Below are positions 31,109 to 39,653 of a stretch of DNA of 64,000 bases, in pieces. A model generated the notes under the pieces. It was not told the origin of the DNA and did not search any database. It worked only from the letters and a program-made list of their open reading frames with translations. The DNA comes from JBGSMX01 sp963790405 (lineage in GTDB: Bacteria > Actinomycetota > Coriobacteriia > Anaerosomatales > JAGXFU01), in the NCBI GenBank assembly GCA_963790405.1, contig CAWBOJ010000003.1, positions 434,001 through 498,000 on the forward strand, written 5' to 3'. Every line of letters starts with the position of its first letter. Positions within the stretch are counted from its first letter, which is position 1. The position numbers and the translations under genes are program-made.

Positions 31109-32472
31109 AGCCGTGCCGAGAAGTGACGCAGGAACGGCGCCTGCTCCACGATGCGGTAGGCGGGCAGCGAGTCGCGCTCTTCGAAGGCCTTGATGACGAC
31201 CTCGATGACGTAGTCCATGTGGCTTTGCGTGTAGACCCGCCGAGGAATCGCCAGGCGCACCAGTTCGCGCGGTCCTGCGACTTCTGCGCCCGTGTCGGCA
31301 TCGCGGTGCCCGAACATCAGCGTGCCGATTTCGCAGGCGCGCACCCCGCCGAGCAGGTACAGCGCGATTGCGACCGAGATTCCGGGCAGCTGGGTGGGCT
31401 CGAGGTGCGCGGCGAAGCGCGCCGCATCCAGGTAGATCGCGTGTCCGCCCGGAGGCCACAGCAGCGGAACTCCGGCATCGCGCAGGTGCTGGCCCACGTA
31501 GTGGGTCGAGACGATGCGGTAGTTCAGGTAGTCCTCATCGACAGCCTCTTGCATCCCGATGGCGATCGCTTCGAGGTCGCGCCCCGACAGGCCGCCGTAG
31601 GTGGGGAAGCCCTCCGTGAGGATAAGCAGGTTCTGCTCCTCGCGCGCCAGCTCGGCATCACGCGTGGCGAGAAAGCCGCCCATGTTCACGATCGCGTCCT
31701 TCTTGGCGCTCATCGTGCAGCCCTGGGTCAGATCGCACATCTCGCGGACGATCTGCCGCACGGTCTTCTCGGCGTATCCGGGCTCGCGCGTCTTGATGAA
31801 GTATGCGTTCTCGGTCAGACGGCACGCGTCGAGGTAGAGCGGCGTGTCGTACTCGGCGCAAATCGCGGAGACCTCGCGGATATTGGCCATCGAGACCGGC
31901 TGTCCGCCGCCCGAGTTGTTGGTGACGGTGAGCATGACGAGCGGGATGCGGTCGGGGCCGTACTCGGCGAACGTCTCGCGCAGGCGCGGGACGTCCATGT
32001 CGCCCTTGAACGGGTGGTCCGAGTCCATGTCGGCCAGCTCGGGCGAGGGCAGGTCCAGAGCCACTGCGCCTCGGAACTCGACGTTGGCTCGTGTGGTGTC
32101 GAAGTGGCTGTTGTTGGGCACCACATCGCCCTCGTTGCACATGACCGAGAACAGGATGCGCTCGGCGGCGCGGCCCTGGTGTGTCGGGATGATGTGCTCG
32201 AAGCCGGTGATGTCGTGGACCGAGTCGTAGAAGTGGAAGTACGACGGACTTCCGGCATAGGACTCGTCGCCACGCATGACGCCGCCCCACTGGTTGGCGC
32301 TCATGGCGCCTGTGCCGCTATCGGTGAGCAGGTCGATGATCACGTCTTCGGAACGCAGCTTGAAGATGTTGAAGCCGGCGGCTTCGATCATCTCTTTGCG
32401 CTCATCCGGAGTGGTCATCTTGATCTGTTCGATGACCTTGATGCGAAACGGCTCGATGATGGTGTTGAACAT
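31093..32472 (-). CDS. tnaA: Tryptophanase (tryptophan indole-lyase)
   Basis: A PLP beta-eliminating lyase of 459 residues that splits tryptophan to indole, pyruvate and ammonia. Conserved segments include MSANQWGGVMRGDESYAGS, IIPTHQGRAAERILF, TNNSGGGQPVSMANIREV, ENAYFIKTREPGYA, CTMSAKKDAIVNMGGFL (PLP lysine), EGFPTYGGLSGRD and IPRRVYTQSHMDYV. The homologous tyrosine phenol-lyase carries an Arg before the C-terminal domain (MERG); here the position is Ile (CEIGTLMFG), as in tryptophanase. ATG at 32472. No leader peptide of TnaC type was found upstream. Tyrosine phenol-lyase remains a minor alternative. Confidence 0.88.
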   Translation of the reverse strand: MFNTIIEPFRIKVIEQIKMTTPDERKEMIEAAGFNIFKLRSEDVIIDLLTDSGTGAMSANQWGGVMRGDESYAGSPSYFHFYDSVHDITGFEHIIPTHQGRAAERILFSVMCNEGDVVPNNSHFDTTRANVEFRGAVALDLPSPELADMDSDHPFKGDMDVPRLRETFAEYGPDRIPLVMLTVTNNSGGGQPVSMANIREVSAICAEYDTPLYLDACRLTENAYFIKTREPGYAEKTVRQIVREMCDLTQGCTMSAKKDAIVNMGGFLATRDAELAREEQNLLILTEGFPTYGGLSGRDLEAIAIGMQEAVDEDYLNYRIVSTHYVGQHLRDAGVPLLWPPGGHAIYLDAARFAAHLEPTQLPGISVAIALYLLGGVRACEIGTLMFGHRDADTGAEVAGPRELVRLAIPRRVYTQSHMDYVIEVVIKAFEERDSLPAYRIVEQAPFLRHFSARLEPVA

Positions 32473-32576
32473 GGCGCCTCCCGGTGCCATCTTGCGTGGC
32501 TCGTTCTTTCGAGCCAACGCGAACCGAGAAGCAGTATAGCGGTCGGGCGCGTCTGTGGCAGAGTGAGCTTGCGCCG

Positions 32577-33290
32577 CTACTCGGTTGCGATGGGGGCGGG
32601 GTGTTCCAGGCTGACCGGGCACGTGCCGTCGACTTGCACGCCGCCCTCGACGATCTCGGCGCTCGTGATCGTGAGTCTCGGTGCCGCGGCCAGAAGTGCG
32701 TTCAGGTAGTCCTCCACGAACGCGAGCGCCTGATCGCGCTTGTCGCCGCCTACGCCGAAGCCCTCGACTTTGAGCACGGAGCCCTCGGAGCTCACCGCGA
32801 TTTTGCCGCCTTCGAGCGCTACGGGTGCCTCCGCTTGCACTTTGTAGCGACTCCCTTGTGCGGCCAGACGGCCGGTGAAGCCACCTCGACCAGGCGCCGG
32901 GAAGCTCACGTCCGAGTCCTGCAAGGCCACGGTTCCCTCCTTGGAGTCGTACTCGAACGGATACATGACGAGTAGCGCGGTGATTTCCTCGGCTGTGAAA
33001 GTCGCCGAGAAATCTTGCATGCCGGTGGCTTGCACGTCGGCGAGGTTGACGGGATCGACGGGGAAGGTGGCCTCGACTCCGGCCTTGGCCATCGCGGATT
33101 CCCACGCGGTTTGATATGACTCGTATGTCACGGCTACAGCTCCCTGGGGTTCGGGCTTGTTGGCGTTGATCACGAGTGCGAAACCGATGACGAGTCCAAC
33201 AATCAGAATCAGGGACCCGAACACGACAATCATGGTGCGACGCTGCTGCCGACGGTACTTGGCCATCAGGTCTTCGTCGTCGTGAGGCAA
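32577..33290 (-). CDS. Single-pass membrane protein with extracytoplasmic domain, unknown function
   Basis: A 237-residue protein. The start is set by a strong ribosome site: GAGGAGGG seven bases before TTG at 33290; the ATG at 33266 has none. A basic N-terminus (AKYRRQQRR) leads into one helix (MIVVFGSLILIVGLVIGFALV) and an outside domain of about 190 residues with beta-rich pattern (FSATFTAEEITALLVMYPFEY, GGFTGRLAAQGSRYKVQAEA). No family recognised. It follows the Mrp ATPase by 26 bases on the same strand, so they are one operon. Confidence 0.7.
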   Translation of the reverse strand: MPHDDEDLMAKYRRQQRRTMIVVFGSLILIVGLVIGFALVINANKPEPQGAVAVTYESYQTAWESAMAKAGVEATFPVDPVNLADVQATGMQDFSATFTAEEITALLVMYPFEYDSKEGTVALQDSDVSFPAPGRGGFTGRLAAQGSRYKVQAEAPVALEGGKIAVSSEGSVLKVEGFGVGGDKRDQALAFVEDYLNALLAAAPRLTITSAEIVEGGVQVDGTCPVSLEHPAPIATE

Positions 33291-33316
33291 TGTGACTCCC
33301 TCCTCGATCGGGCTCG

Positions 33317-34042
33317 CTACGCTCCGAGCGCCGCCAGCACCTGTTCGGCCAAAGCGTCGAACTCGTCGATCGCGACCTGTGCCGAGCGTCCGGCGTCGGC
33401 GTGTGCGGCCCAATCGGCTACGAGCGGCAGTGTCGCGAGGCGCGGCAGATCGTCTTGCTTGGGCTCGGCGAGCGGGCCGAAGAGATCGATGCGCTCGTTG
33501 CAATGCGGGCACGTCGTGTACGCCATATTCATTACCAGGCCGAGGACGTTCGTGCCGATTACTTGCGCCATGTCCTGGGACTTGTGAGCGACGTTGGTGA
33601 CCATGTCTTGTGGCGTGGATACGACAACGACGCCGTCGGGTTTGATGGAGTCGAGAACCGTTAGTGCGGCATCAGAGGTGCCGGGGGGCAGGTCCACGAT
33701 CAAGTACTCCAGCTCTCCCCATTTCGTGTCATTGAAAAGCTGGCCGATGGCGTTGGAGATCATGGGTCCTCGCCAGATGACGGCTTTGTTGTCGGCGGGG
33801 AGCAGGAGGCTCATGGATGCAACCTTGATTCCGTCGGGGCTGATACCCGGAAGCAGTTTCCCCTCGGCGTCTGCGCGTGGGCCTTTCGGCACGCCAAGCA
33901 GGTGTGGGACCGATGCGCCGGTGATATCGGCGTCCAAGATGCCCACAGCACCGGTACGACGCTGGAGAGCCGATGCGAGGCCTATAGCGACGAACGACTT
34001 CCCGACGCCACCTTTGCCACTCATGATTGCGACAGTCTGCAT
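33317..34042 (-). CDS. mrp: Mrp/NBP35-type P-loop ATPase (Fe-S carrier)
   Basis: A 241-residue deviant-Walker ATPase of the Mrp/ApbC/NBP35 family, which carries and delivers Fe-S clusters. The nucleotide site is MSGKGGVGKSFVAIGLA, switch region ILDADITGASVPHLLG, and LIVDLPPGTSDAALTVL is typical of Mrp. The bridging cluster cysteines are in NMAYTTCPHCNERIDLFG (CxxC). ATG at 34042 begins directly at the P-loop domain; the longer start at 34147 would add a poorly conserved leader. It is divergent from yqeY. Intact. Confidence 0.9.
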   Translation of the reverse strand: MQTVAIMSGKGGVGKSFVAIGLASALQRRTGAVGILDADITGASVPHLLGVPKGPRADAEGKLLPGISPDGIKVASMSLLLPADNKAVIWRGPMISNAIGQLFNDTKWGELEYLIVDLPPGTSDAALTVLDSIKPDGVVVVSTPQDMVTNVAHKSQDMAQVIGTNVLGLVMNMAYTTCPHCNERIDLFGPLAEPKQDDLPRLATLPLVADWAAHADAGRSAQVAIDEFDALAEQVLAALGA

Positions 34043-34188
34043 ACTTCGATTCCCTTCCGCCCAGAAGCGAGAGCCCCCGTCGATCTGCTTCAGGATCGCG
34101 AGTCGATTGGGAAGGCGCGATTCCATGTGACTCCCAGACGGTATCATGATGGTGGCGCTGGCCGAACTCGATGCCGAGGAGTGTCCCC

Positions 34189-34632
34189 ATGGACAAGAAG
34201 TTCATCACCGATGAGATCACAGCAGCCATGCGCGCGAAGGACAAGACGCGGCTGTCGATTCTGCGCATCGTCAAGAACGATATTGATGTCAAGGAGAAAG
34301 AGAGCGGGCGCGAACTCACCGATGATGAGGTCACGTCCACGCTCAAGAAGGTGCTGAAGCAAACCGGCGAGACACTGGAAGGCTCGATCAAGGCCGACAC
34401 GAACGCCGAGCGCACCGCGCTTCTGCAGCAGCAGGTCGATATTCTCGAGGCGTACCTGCCCGCGCAGGTCTCAGGCGAGGAACTCGAGGCAATCGTCGAT
34501 CGGGTGTTCGCCGAGAATTCCTTCGCCGAGAAGCGCGACATGGGACGAGCTATCGGGCTAGTCGTGGCCCAGACGGGCGGCAATTGCGACAAAGCCGAGG
34601 TAGCTCGGATAGTGGGCTCGCGGCTCAACTGA
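34189..34632 (+). CDS. GatB/YqeY domain protein
   Basis: A 147-residue YqeY family protein, related to the tail domain of the amidotransferase subunit GatB and thought to act on tRNA metabolism. Helical segments FITDEITAAMRAKDKTRLSI, LRIVKNDIDVKEKES, LEAYLPAQVSGEELEAIVD and the DMGRAIGLVVAQTGGNCDKA tail are typical. ATG at 34189 after GAGGAG. A -10-like TATCAT lies at 34142-34147. Intact and of normal length. Confidence 0.92.
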   Translation: MDKKFITDEITAAMRAKDKTRLSILRIVKNDIDVKEKESGRELTDDEVTSTLKKVLKQTGETLEGSIKADTNAERTALLQQQVDILEAYLPAQVSGEELEAIVDRVFAENSFAEKRDMGRAIGLVVAQTGGNCDKAEVARIVGSRLN

Positions 34633-34798
34633 GGGACGCAGCGTTTCACGACGAGCAGCGTTGTCTGAGACGAGCGCTCTCACCCAGTAGTCATTCACGA
34701 GACACCTGTCGTCCTTGCGCGGGAGATGGGTCGCGAGTCGGATACCCCAGGGGCTATTATGGATGCTGCAGACGAATCGATCGCAGAAAGGTCGACAG

Positions 34799-35149
34799 AT
34801 GAGTGGAGCACGCGTCACCATCGTCAACGACGTCACCAGTTGAGGCAGCACGATCCAGTACCCGGTCGGTCTGACCGGTGAGACGGAACTTGAGACCGCC
34901 GGAGGCAGTTGCGGGATGCCAACCGAGCCGTTGGCGGCTACCCTCGAGCAGGGTCTGACCGCTGCATGCGCGGACTTCATCGAGGTTGTGGAAGCCGGTC
35001 TCGGGGAACTTCCCCAGGATGCTGTCACCGCTGTCGTGGACGAGATGGTCGCCGGTAGCCAATTCCCCATCGTGCTAGTGGGCGCGCGCGTCGCGTGCGT
35101 GGGAGGCGTCGACCTTCAGGCGGTCCTGCAGGTTCTGGACTGCGCCTGA
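34799..35149 (+). CDS. Candidate selenoprotein: small thioredoxin-like protein with in-frame TGA at codon 15
   Basis: From the ATG at 34799 (ribosome site AGAAAGG eight bases before) one frame runs 117 codons to TGA at 35147, interrupted only by TGA at 34841-34843. Codons before and after that TGA have the same G/C-ending bias. The protein begins ARVTIVNDVTS, then TGA, then GSTIQYPVGL, a second possible redox residue in TAGGSCGMP, and ends with QFPIVLVGARVACVGGVDL, which resembles the cis-Pro, strand-strand, helix end of a thioredoxin fold. A hairpin with apical loop GGTCT starts 19 bases after the TGA. Reading TGA as selenocysteine would place it after the first beta-strand, where redox cysteines sit. 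The rival reading is a 77-residue gene from ATG 34916 (GGAGG 10 bases upstream), or a substitution error. Confidence 0.6.
34841..34878 (+). promoter_or_regulatory. In-frame TGA with SECIS-like hairpin
   Basis: TGA at 34841-34843 is followed after 18 bases by CCGGTC (34862-34867), loop GGTCT (34868-34872) and GACCGG (34873-34878): a perfect 6-base-pair stem. The loop begins 24 bases after the TGA and starts with G, both within the ranges described for bacterial selenocysteine insertion elements, and GGUCU is also the apical sequence of the E. coli fdhF element. The bulged U of fdhF is not evident. Confidence 0.5.
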
Positions 35150-35212
35150 ACGGTACGCGAAACAACGAGTGACCGGGGAGCAGGGGCGGGATCCGCAGCT
35201 TCGGCACAGCTC

Positions 35213-35241
35213 TTGCATATGACCAATTAGCATGCTAATAG
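35213..35241 (+). promoter_or_regulatory. MarR operon promoter with palindromic operator
   Basis: TTGCAT (35213-35218) and TAATAG (35236-35241) are spaced by 17 bases, a good sigma-70-type promoter 40 bases before the MarR start. A perfect 14-base palindrome (ATTAGCATGCTAAT, 35226-35239) overlaps the -10, and a half-site GTTAGCATGG follows at 35241-35250. This is the expected binding site for the MarR protein encoded next, hence autoregulation and control of the ABC exporter. Confidence 0.75.
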
Positions 35242-35280
35242 TTAGCATGGTTACTGGTTAGTCATACGCGAGGATTCCGA

Positions 35281-35790
35281 ATGAACCCACACGACATGCA
35301 CCGCCGCGCGCACCGCCCGCATCCCCCGGTGAACCTGCCGGAGGTAACGATCGACGAGAACACTCCTCCGCCGTACCGCGTCTTCCACGCGATGCGTGGC
35401 GTCATGCACGCTCAGAAGCAGCTCATGATGCGCAAGCTTGGCGAGCAAGACGCTCATTTCGGGCAAGCGTTCTCGCTTTGGGTGCTAAGCGAGCACGAGG
35501 GCATGAGTCCGAGTGACTTGGCCGATGTGCTGAACGTGAGACGCCCGACGGTCACCATCATGCTCAGGAAGATGGAGAAGGCCGGACTGCTCGAGCGGAG
35601 AGCCGACAAGCAAGATCAGCGCTACGTGCACATCTACCTGACTGATGCGGGTCGGGCACTCCACTCGAAGCTTCAGGCGGTTCACGCCGGCGTCGTTGAG
35701 ACGACCGTGGGCGACATGTCCGAGGATGACCAACGTGAGCTCGAGCGCCTTCTTCGGTACGTAGAGGAGAACCTCAATGCCGCGCTGTAG
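35281..35790 (+). CDS. MarR-family transcriptional regulator of the ABC exporter operon
   Basis: A 169-residue winged-helix repressor. After a His/Pro-rich N-terminal stretch, the dimerisation helix leads to the DNA-binding part: MSPSDLADVLNVRRPTVTIM (recognition helix), LRKMEKAGLLERRADKQDQR (wing, with the family DxRxx motif as DQRYVHIYLT) and LTDAGRALHSKL. ATG at 35281. It lies in front of two ABC exporter genes (69 bases), the common arrangement for drug-responsive MarR control of multidrug export. The ligand is unknown. Confidence 0.92.
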   Translation: MNPHDMHRRAHRPHPPVNLPEVTIDENTPPPYRVFHAMRGVMHAQKQLMMRKLGEQDAHFGQAFSLWVLSEHEGMSPSDLADVLNVRRPTVTIMLRKMEKAGLLERRADKQDQRYVHIYLTDAGRALHSKLQAVHAGVVETTVGDMSEDDQRELERLLRYVEENLNAAL

Positions 35791-35859
35791 CGACACGCGA
35801 ACCACCGAGACCGGCCTTGCGCCGGCGCACCATGACACCATCACAGAAAGGCCCCGCAC

Positions 35860-37590
35860 ATGATCCGATTGCTGGTGGACTACCTGCGGCCATACCGCAA
35901 GGCGATTGCTCTCGTGATCGCTTTGCTGTTCGTGCAGGCGATCGCCAACCTCTACCTACCTGAACTCAACGCAAACATCATCAACGACGGCGTCATCAAG
36001 GGCGACGTACCTTACATCTGGCGCACCGGCGGCATCATGCTCCTCGTGACCGCGCTGCTTGGCATCGGTTCGATCGTCGCCGTCTACTTTGGCTCGCGCA
36101 CCGCAATGGCGTTCGGCCGAGACGTGCGCAGCGCGCTGTTCCGTCGCGTGCAGGCTTTCTCGCAAACCGAACTCAACCAGTTCGGTGCCCCGTCGCTTAT
36201 CACTCGCAACACCAACGATGTCCAGCAGGTCCAGATGGTGGTGGTCATGGCGCTCAACGTCATGATCCTTGCTCCGATCATGGCGGTCGGCGGCATCATC
36301 ATGGCGATTCGGCAGGACGTAGTCCTGTCGTCCATGATCGCGGTGATCATCCCGATCATGGCGGTGATAATCGGCCTCATGCTACGGGCGGCGCTACCGC
36401 TGTTCAAGGCGATGCAGCTCAAGGTGGACCGCGTGAACCTCGTCATGCGCGAGAAGCTTGCGGGCGTGCGCGTGATACGGGCGTTCGTGCGCACCACGTT
36501 CGAAGAAGAGCGATTCGACGAGGCGAACCTGGACCTCACGGGCACGCAGCTCAAGGTGACCCGGCTCTTCGCGCTGATGATGCCGGTGCTTATGGCGATC
36601 TTCAACTTCTCAACGGTCGCCATCATCTGGTTCGGCGCGTACCGCGTAGACAGCGGCGCGATGCCGATCGGCAACCTGACGGCCTTTCTCTCCTACATCA
36701 TGCAGATCCTCATGTCGGTGATGATGGCGGTCATCATGTTCGTGATGATTCCTCGTGCCGCCGCCTCGCTTGAGCGCATCAAGGAAGTGCTCGACACCGA
36801 GCCGACTGTCAACGATCCCCTAACGCCGGCGGTCGAGTCGGCCCAGCTCGGGCTCATCGAGTTCCGCGATGTCGAGTTCCGTTACCCCGGCGCCGAGGAC
36901 CCCGTCATTCACGATGTGTCGTTCACGGCTGGCCCGGGTGAGACTACGGCGATCATCGGCAGTACCGGCAGCGGCAAGTCGACGCTGATCAACCTCATTC
37001 CGCGTTTCTACGACGTGACGGGCGGCCAGATCCTCATCGACGGAGTTGACGTTCGCGACTTCAACCGCGATCGGCTATGGGACAAGATCGGCTTCGTGCA
37101 CCAGAGGGCGTTCCTGTTCAGCGGCACAGTCGCGAGCAACCTTCGCTACGGCAAGGAGGACGCTACCGAAGAAGAACTCTGGCGCGCGCTCGAGGTCTCA
37201 CAGGGCAAGAAGTTCGTCACCGAGATGCCCGAAGGGCTCGAAGCGCCGATCACCCAGGGCGGCACGAACGTCTCAGGCGGTCAACGCCAGCGCCTCGCGA
37301 TCGCGCGGGCACTCGTGAAGCGTCCCGAAGTCTACGTGTTCGATGACAGCTTCTCGGCACTCGACTTCAAGACAGACTCCAGACTGCGTGCTGCACTCAA
37401 ACATGAGATCGCCGAGGCGACCGTGCTCATCGTTGCCCAACGTGTCAGCACGATCATGGACGCCACACGAATCATCGTCCTCGACAGAGGTGCCGTTGTG
37501 GGCATGGGCACGCACGCTGAACTGATGGAATCCTGCGAGACGTATCGGGAGATCGTCTACTCGCAGTTGAGTGAGGAGGAGGTCGCATGA
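35860..37590 (+). CDS. ABC exporter subunit with degenerate catalytic site (heterodimer partner 1)
   Basis: A 576-residue half-transporter: six membrane helices in residues 1-310 (VIALLFVQAIANLYLPELNA, SSMIAVIIPIMAVIIGLMLR) and a nucleotide-binding domain. Walker A is IIGSTGSGKSTLIN (about residue 366), Q-loop IGFVHQRAFLF, signature NVSGGQRQRLAIARAL, Walker B VYVFDDSFSALD. The residue after the Walker B Asp is Asp, not the catalytic Glu, and the H-loop reads VAQRVST with Gln in place of His. That is the pattern of the non-catalytic site in heterodimeric multidrug exporters such as TM287/288. The stop overlaps the partner's start by 4 bases. Confidence 0.93.
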   Translation: MIRLLVDYLRPYRKAIALVIALLFVQAIANLYLPELNANIINDGVIKGDVPYIWRTGGIMLLVTALLGIGSIVAVYFGSRTAMAFGRDVRSALFRRVQAFSQTELNQFGAPSLITRNTNDVQQVQMVVVMALNVMILAPIMAVGGIIMAIRQDVVLSSMIAVIIPIMAVIIGLMLRAALPLFKAMQLKVDRVNLVMREKLAGVRVIRAFVRTTFEEERFDEANLDLTGTQLKVTRLFALMMPVLMAIFNFSTVAIIWFGAYRVDSGAMPIGNLTAFLSYIMQILMSVMMAVIMFVMIPRAAASLERIKEVLDTEPTVNDPLTPAVESAQLGLIEFRDVEFRYPGAEDPVIHDVSFTAGPGETTAIIGSTGSGKSTLINLIPRFYDVTGGQILIDGVDVRDFNRDRLWDKIGFVHQRAFLFSGTVASNLRYGKEDATEEELWRALEVSQGKKFVTEMPEGLEAPITQGGTNVSGGQRQRLAIARALVKRPEVYVFDDSFSALDFKTDSRLRAALKHEIAEATVLIVAQRVSTIMDATRIIVLDRGAVVGMGTHAELMESCETYREIVYSQLSEEEVA

Positions 37591-39575
37591 GCCCGGATAC
37601 CAAGGACACCACGCCTCCGCGTCGACCGGGCGGTGGCCCGGGATTCGGTCCCGGACGCCACATGGGCTTGGGCGGCCCGACCGCCAAACCAAGGAATTTC
37701 AAGGCGTCGCTCAAACGTCTGGCGGGCTACCTCAAGCCAGAGGCGGTCATCCTGGTGATCGTGCTGGTTCTGGGCATCGCAAGCGTCGCGTTCAGCATCG
37801 CCGGGCCCAAGATGCTTGGCAATGCCACGAACCGCGTCTTCGAAGGAGTCATCGGGCAGCAGATGGGCGAGCGGATGCCCCCCGGAGTGACCAAAGACCA
37901 GGCGGTCGAAGGGTTGCGCGCCGCTGGCGAGACCGAGCTCGCCGACATGCTGGCGAACATGAACGTCACGCCCGGTCAGGGTGTGGATTTCGCAGAAGTC
38001 CGCCGCATCCTCATGATCGTCGCGCTCGTGTACGCGTTGAGCGCGCTGCTGGCCTGGCTGCAGCAGTACCTCATGGCGGGTGTCGCGATGCGAAGCGTCT
38101 ATCAGCTGCGAAAGCAGGTCGATGAGAAGCTCGCGCGGTTGCCGCTTAGCTACTACGACGGGCATGCGCGTGGTGACCTGCTCTCGCGTGTCACTAATGA
38201 CATCGACAACATCGCGCAGACGCTGCAGCAAAGCCTCACCCAGATCATCACGGCCGTGCTCACCATCATCGGTGTTCTCGGCATGATGCTGTGGATCAGC
38301 CCGCTGCTGGCGCTGATCTCCCTGGTGACGATACCGATCTCTGTCGTGGTCACGATCATGATCGCGAAGCGCTCGCAGAAGCAGTTCGCTGCCCAGTGGG
38401 CGTCTACGGGCACCCTCAACGGTCACGTCGAGGAGATGTTCACCGGTCACAGCATCGTGAAGGTGTTCGGTCGCCAGGAAGAAGCGATCGAGATCTTCGA
38501 CGAGGAGAACGAGAAGCTCTACCAGGCGAGCTTCAAGGCCCAGTTCATCTCGGGCATCATCATGCCTTCGATGAACTTCATCAACAACCTGAACTACGTG
38601 GCCATTGCGGTCGTCGGCGGGCTCGGCATCACCAGAGGCACGATCTCACTCGGTGACGTGCAGGCGTTCATCCAGTATTCACGTCAGTTCACCCAGCCCA
38701 TCGCTCAGACGGCAAGCATCGCCAACGTGCTGCAGTCGACCGTTGCATCCGCCGAGCGGGTGTTCGAGCTGCTCGATGAGGCCGAGGAGACCCCCGATAT
38801 CGCCAACGCCGTGGGACTCGAGCACGTCAACGGGCACATCGCGATCGAGGACGTCTCGTTCCGCTACGAACCCGACACCCCGCTCATAGAGAACCTGAGC
38901 CTCGACGCGAAACCGGGCAGCACGGTCGCCATCGTCGGCCCCACCGGTGCGGGCAAGACCACGCTCGTGAACCTACTCATGCGTTTCTACGAGATCGACG
39001 AAGGTAGAATCACCGTCGACGGCATCGACATACGCGACATCGCTCGCGAGGATCTGCGCCGTACCTTCGGCATGGTGCTGCAGGACACGTGGCTGTTCCA
39101 GGGCACGATTCGCGAGAACATCGCCTACGGGCGCGAGGATGCGACCGAGGAACAGATCTGTGCTGCGGCGTCGACCGCCTACGTCGATCACTTCGTACGC
39201 ACACTACCGGACGGGTATGACACGGTACTGGCCGACGAAGCCTCGAACATCTCCGCAGGCGAGCGCCAGTTGCTCACCATCGCCCGCGCGTTCCTGGCCG
39301 ACCCCGAGGTGCTCATCCTCGACGAGGCCACGAGCTCGGTCGACACGCGTACCGAGGTGATGATCCAGGCGGCAATGGCCAAACTCATGAAGGGCCGCAC
39401 GAGCTTCGTGATCGCGCATCGTCTCTCGACGATCCGCAACGCGGACACGATCATCGTGATGAATGAAGGGCGCATCATCGAAAAGGGCAACCACGAAGAG
39501 CTCATGGCAGCCCAGGGTTTCTACTGCGACCTCTACAACAGCCAGTTCGCAGAGGCGCTTGACGAGGCGTCGTAG
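37587..39575 (+). CDS. ABC exporter subunit with canonical catalytic Glu (heterodimer partner 2)
   Basis: A 662-residue half-transporter with a Pro/Gly-rich N-terminal extension (PPRRPGGGPGFGPGRHMGLG) typical of the longer heterodimer partner. A large extracellular insert separates helices 1 and 2 (residues ~75-140). In the NBD: Walker A IVGPTGAGKTTLVN, Q-loop MVLQDTWLFQGT, Walker B VLILDEATSSVD with catalytic Glu, and H-loop VIAHRLSTIRNAD. Its signature is NISAGERQLLTIARA, an altered LSGGQ, which would complete the degenerate site of the partner. ATG at 37587 overlaps the previous stop. Likely a drug, lipid or peptide exporter under MarR control. Confidence 0.93.
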   Translation: MSPDTKDTTPPRRPGGGPGFGPGRHMGLGGPTAKPRNFKASLKRLAGYLKPEAVILVIVLVLGIASVAFSIAGPKMLGNATNRVFEGVIGQQMGERMPPGVTKDQAVEGLRAAGETELADMLANMNVTPGQGVDFAEVRRILMIVALVYALSALLAWLQQYLMAGVAMRSVYQLRKQVDEKLARLPLSYYDGHARGDLLSRVTNDIDNIAQTLQQSLTQIITAVLTIIGVLGMMLWISPLLALISLVTIPISVVVTIMIAKRSQKQFAAQWASTGTLNGHVEEMFTGHSIVKVFGRQEEAIEIFDEENEKLYQASFKAQFISGIIMPSMNFINNLNYVAIAVVGGLGITRGTISLGDVQAFIQYSRQFTQPIAQTASIANVLQSTVASAERVFELLDEAEETPDIANAVGLEHVNGHIAIEDVSFRYEPDTPLIENLSLDAKPGSTVAIVGPTGAGKTTLVNLLMRFYEIDEGRITVDGIDIRDIAREDLRRTFGMVLQDTWLFQGTIRENIAYGREDATEEQICAAASTAYVDHFVRTLPDGYDTVLADEASNISAGERQLLTIARAFLADPEVLILDEATSSVDTRTEVMIQAAMAKLMKGRTSFVIAHRLSTIRNADTIIVMNEGRIIEKGNHEELMAAQGFYCDLYNSQFAEALDEAS

Positions 39576-39619
39576 GTAGCGGGTGATATCAGGTATTGAG
39601 GTCACCCCGCGGCGGGAGT

Positions 39620-39648
39620 TTGACCCGCTGCAGGGTGGTTGCTAGCCT
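39620..39648 (+). promoter_or_regulatory. Promoter of the manganese-exporter transcript
   Basis: TTGACC (39620-39625) and TAGCCT (39643-39648) with exactly 17 bases between them, placing transcription start at about 39655, right at the 5' edge of the riboswitch-like leader. Confidence 0.65.
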
Positions 39649-39653
39649 GTGTT

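Noticed and set aside
31123..32709. 528-codon plus-strand ORF opposite tnaA
   Set aside because: Antisense shadow with no family features; tryptophanase is clear on the other strand.
34916..35149. Taking the 77-codon ORF as the complete gene
   Set aside because: A GGAGG lies 10 bases upstream, so it is possible, but the coding-like 39 codons before it and the SECIS-like hairpin argue for the longer reading.
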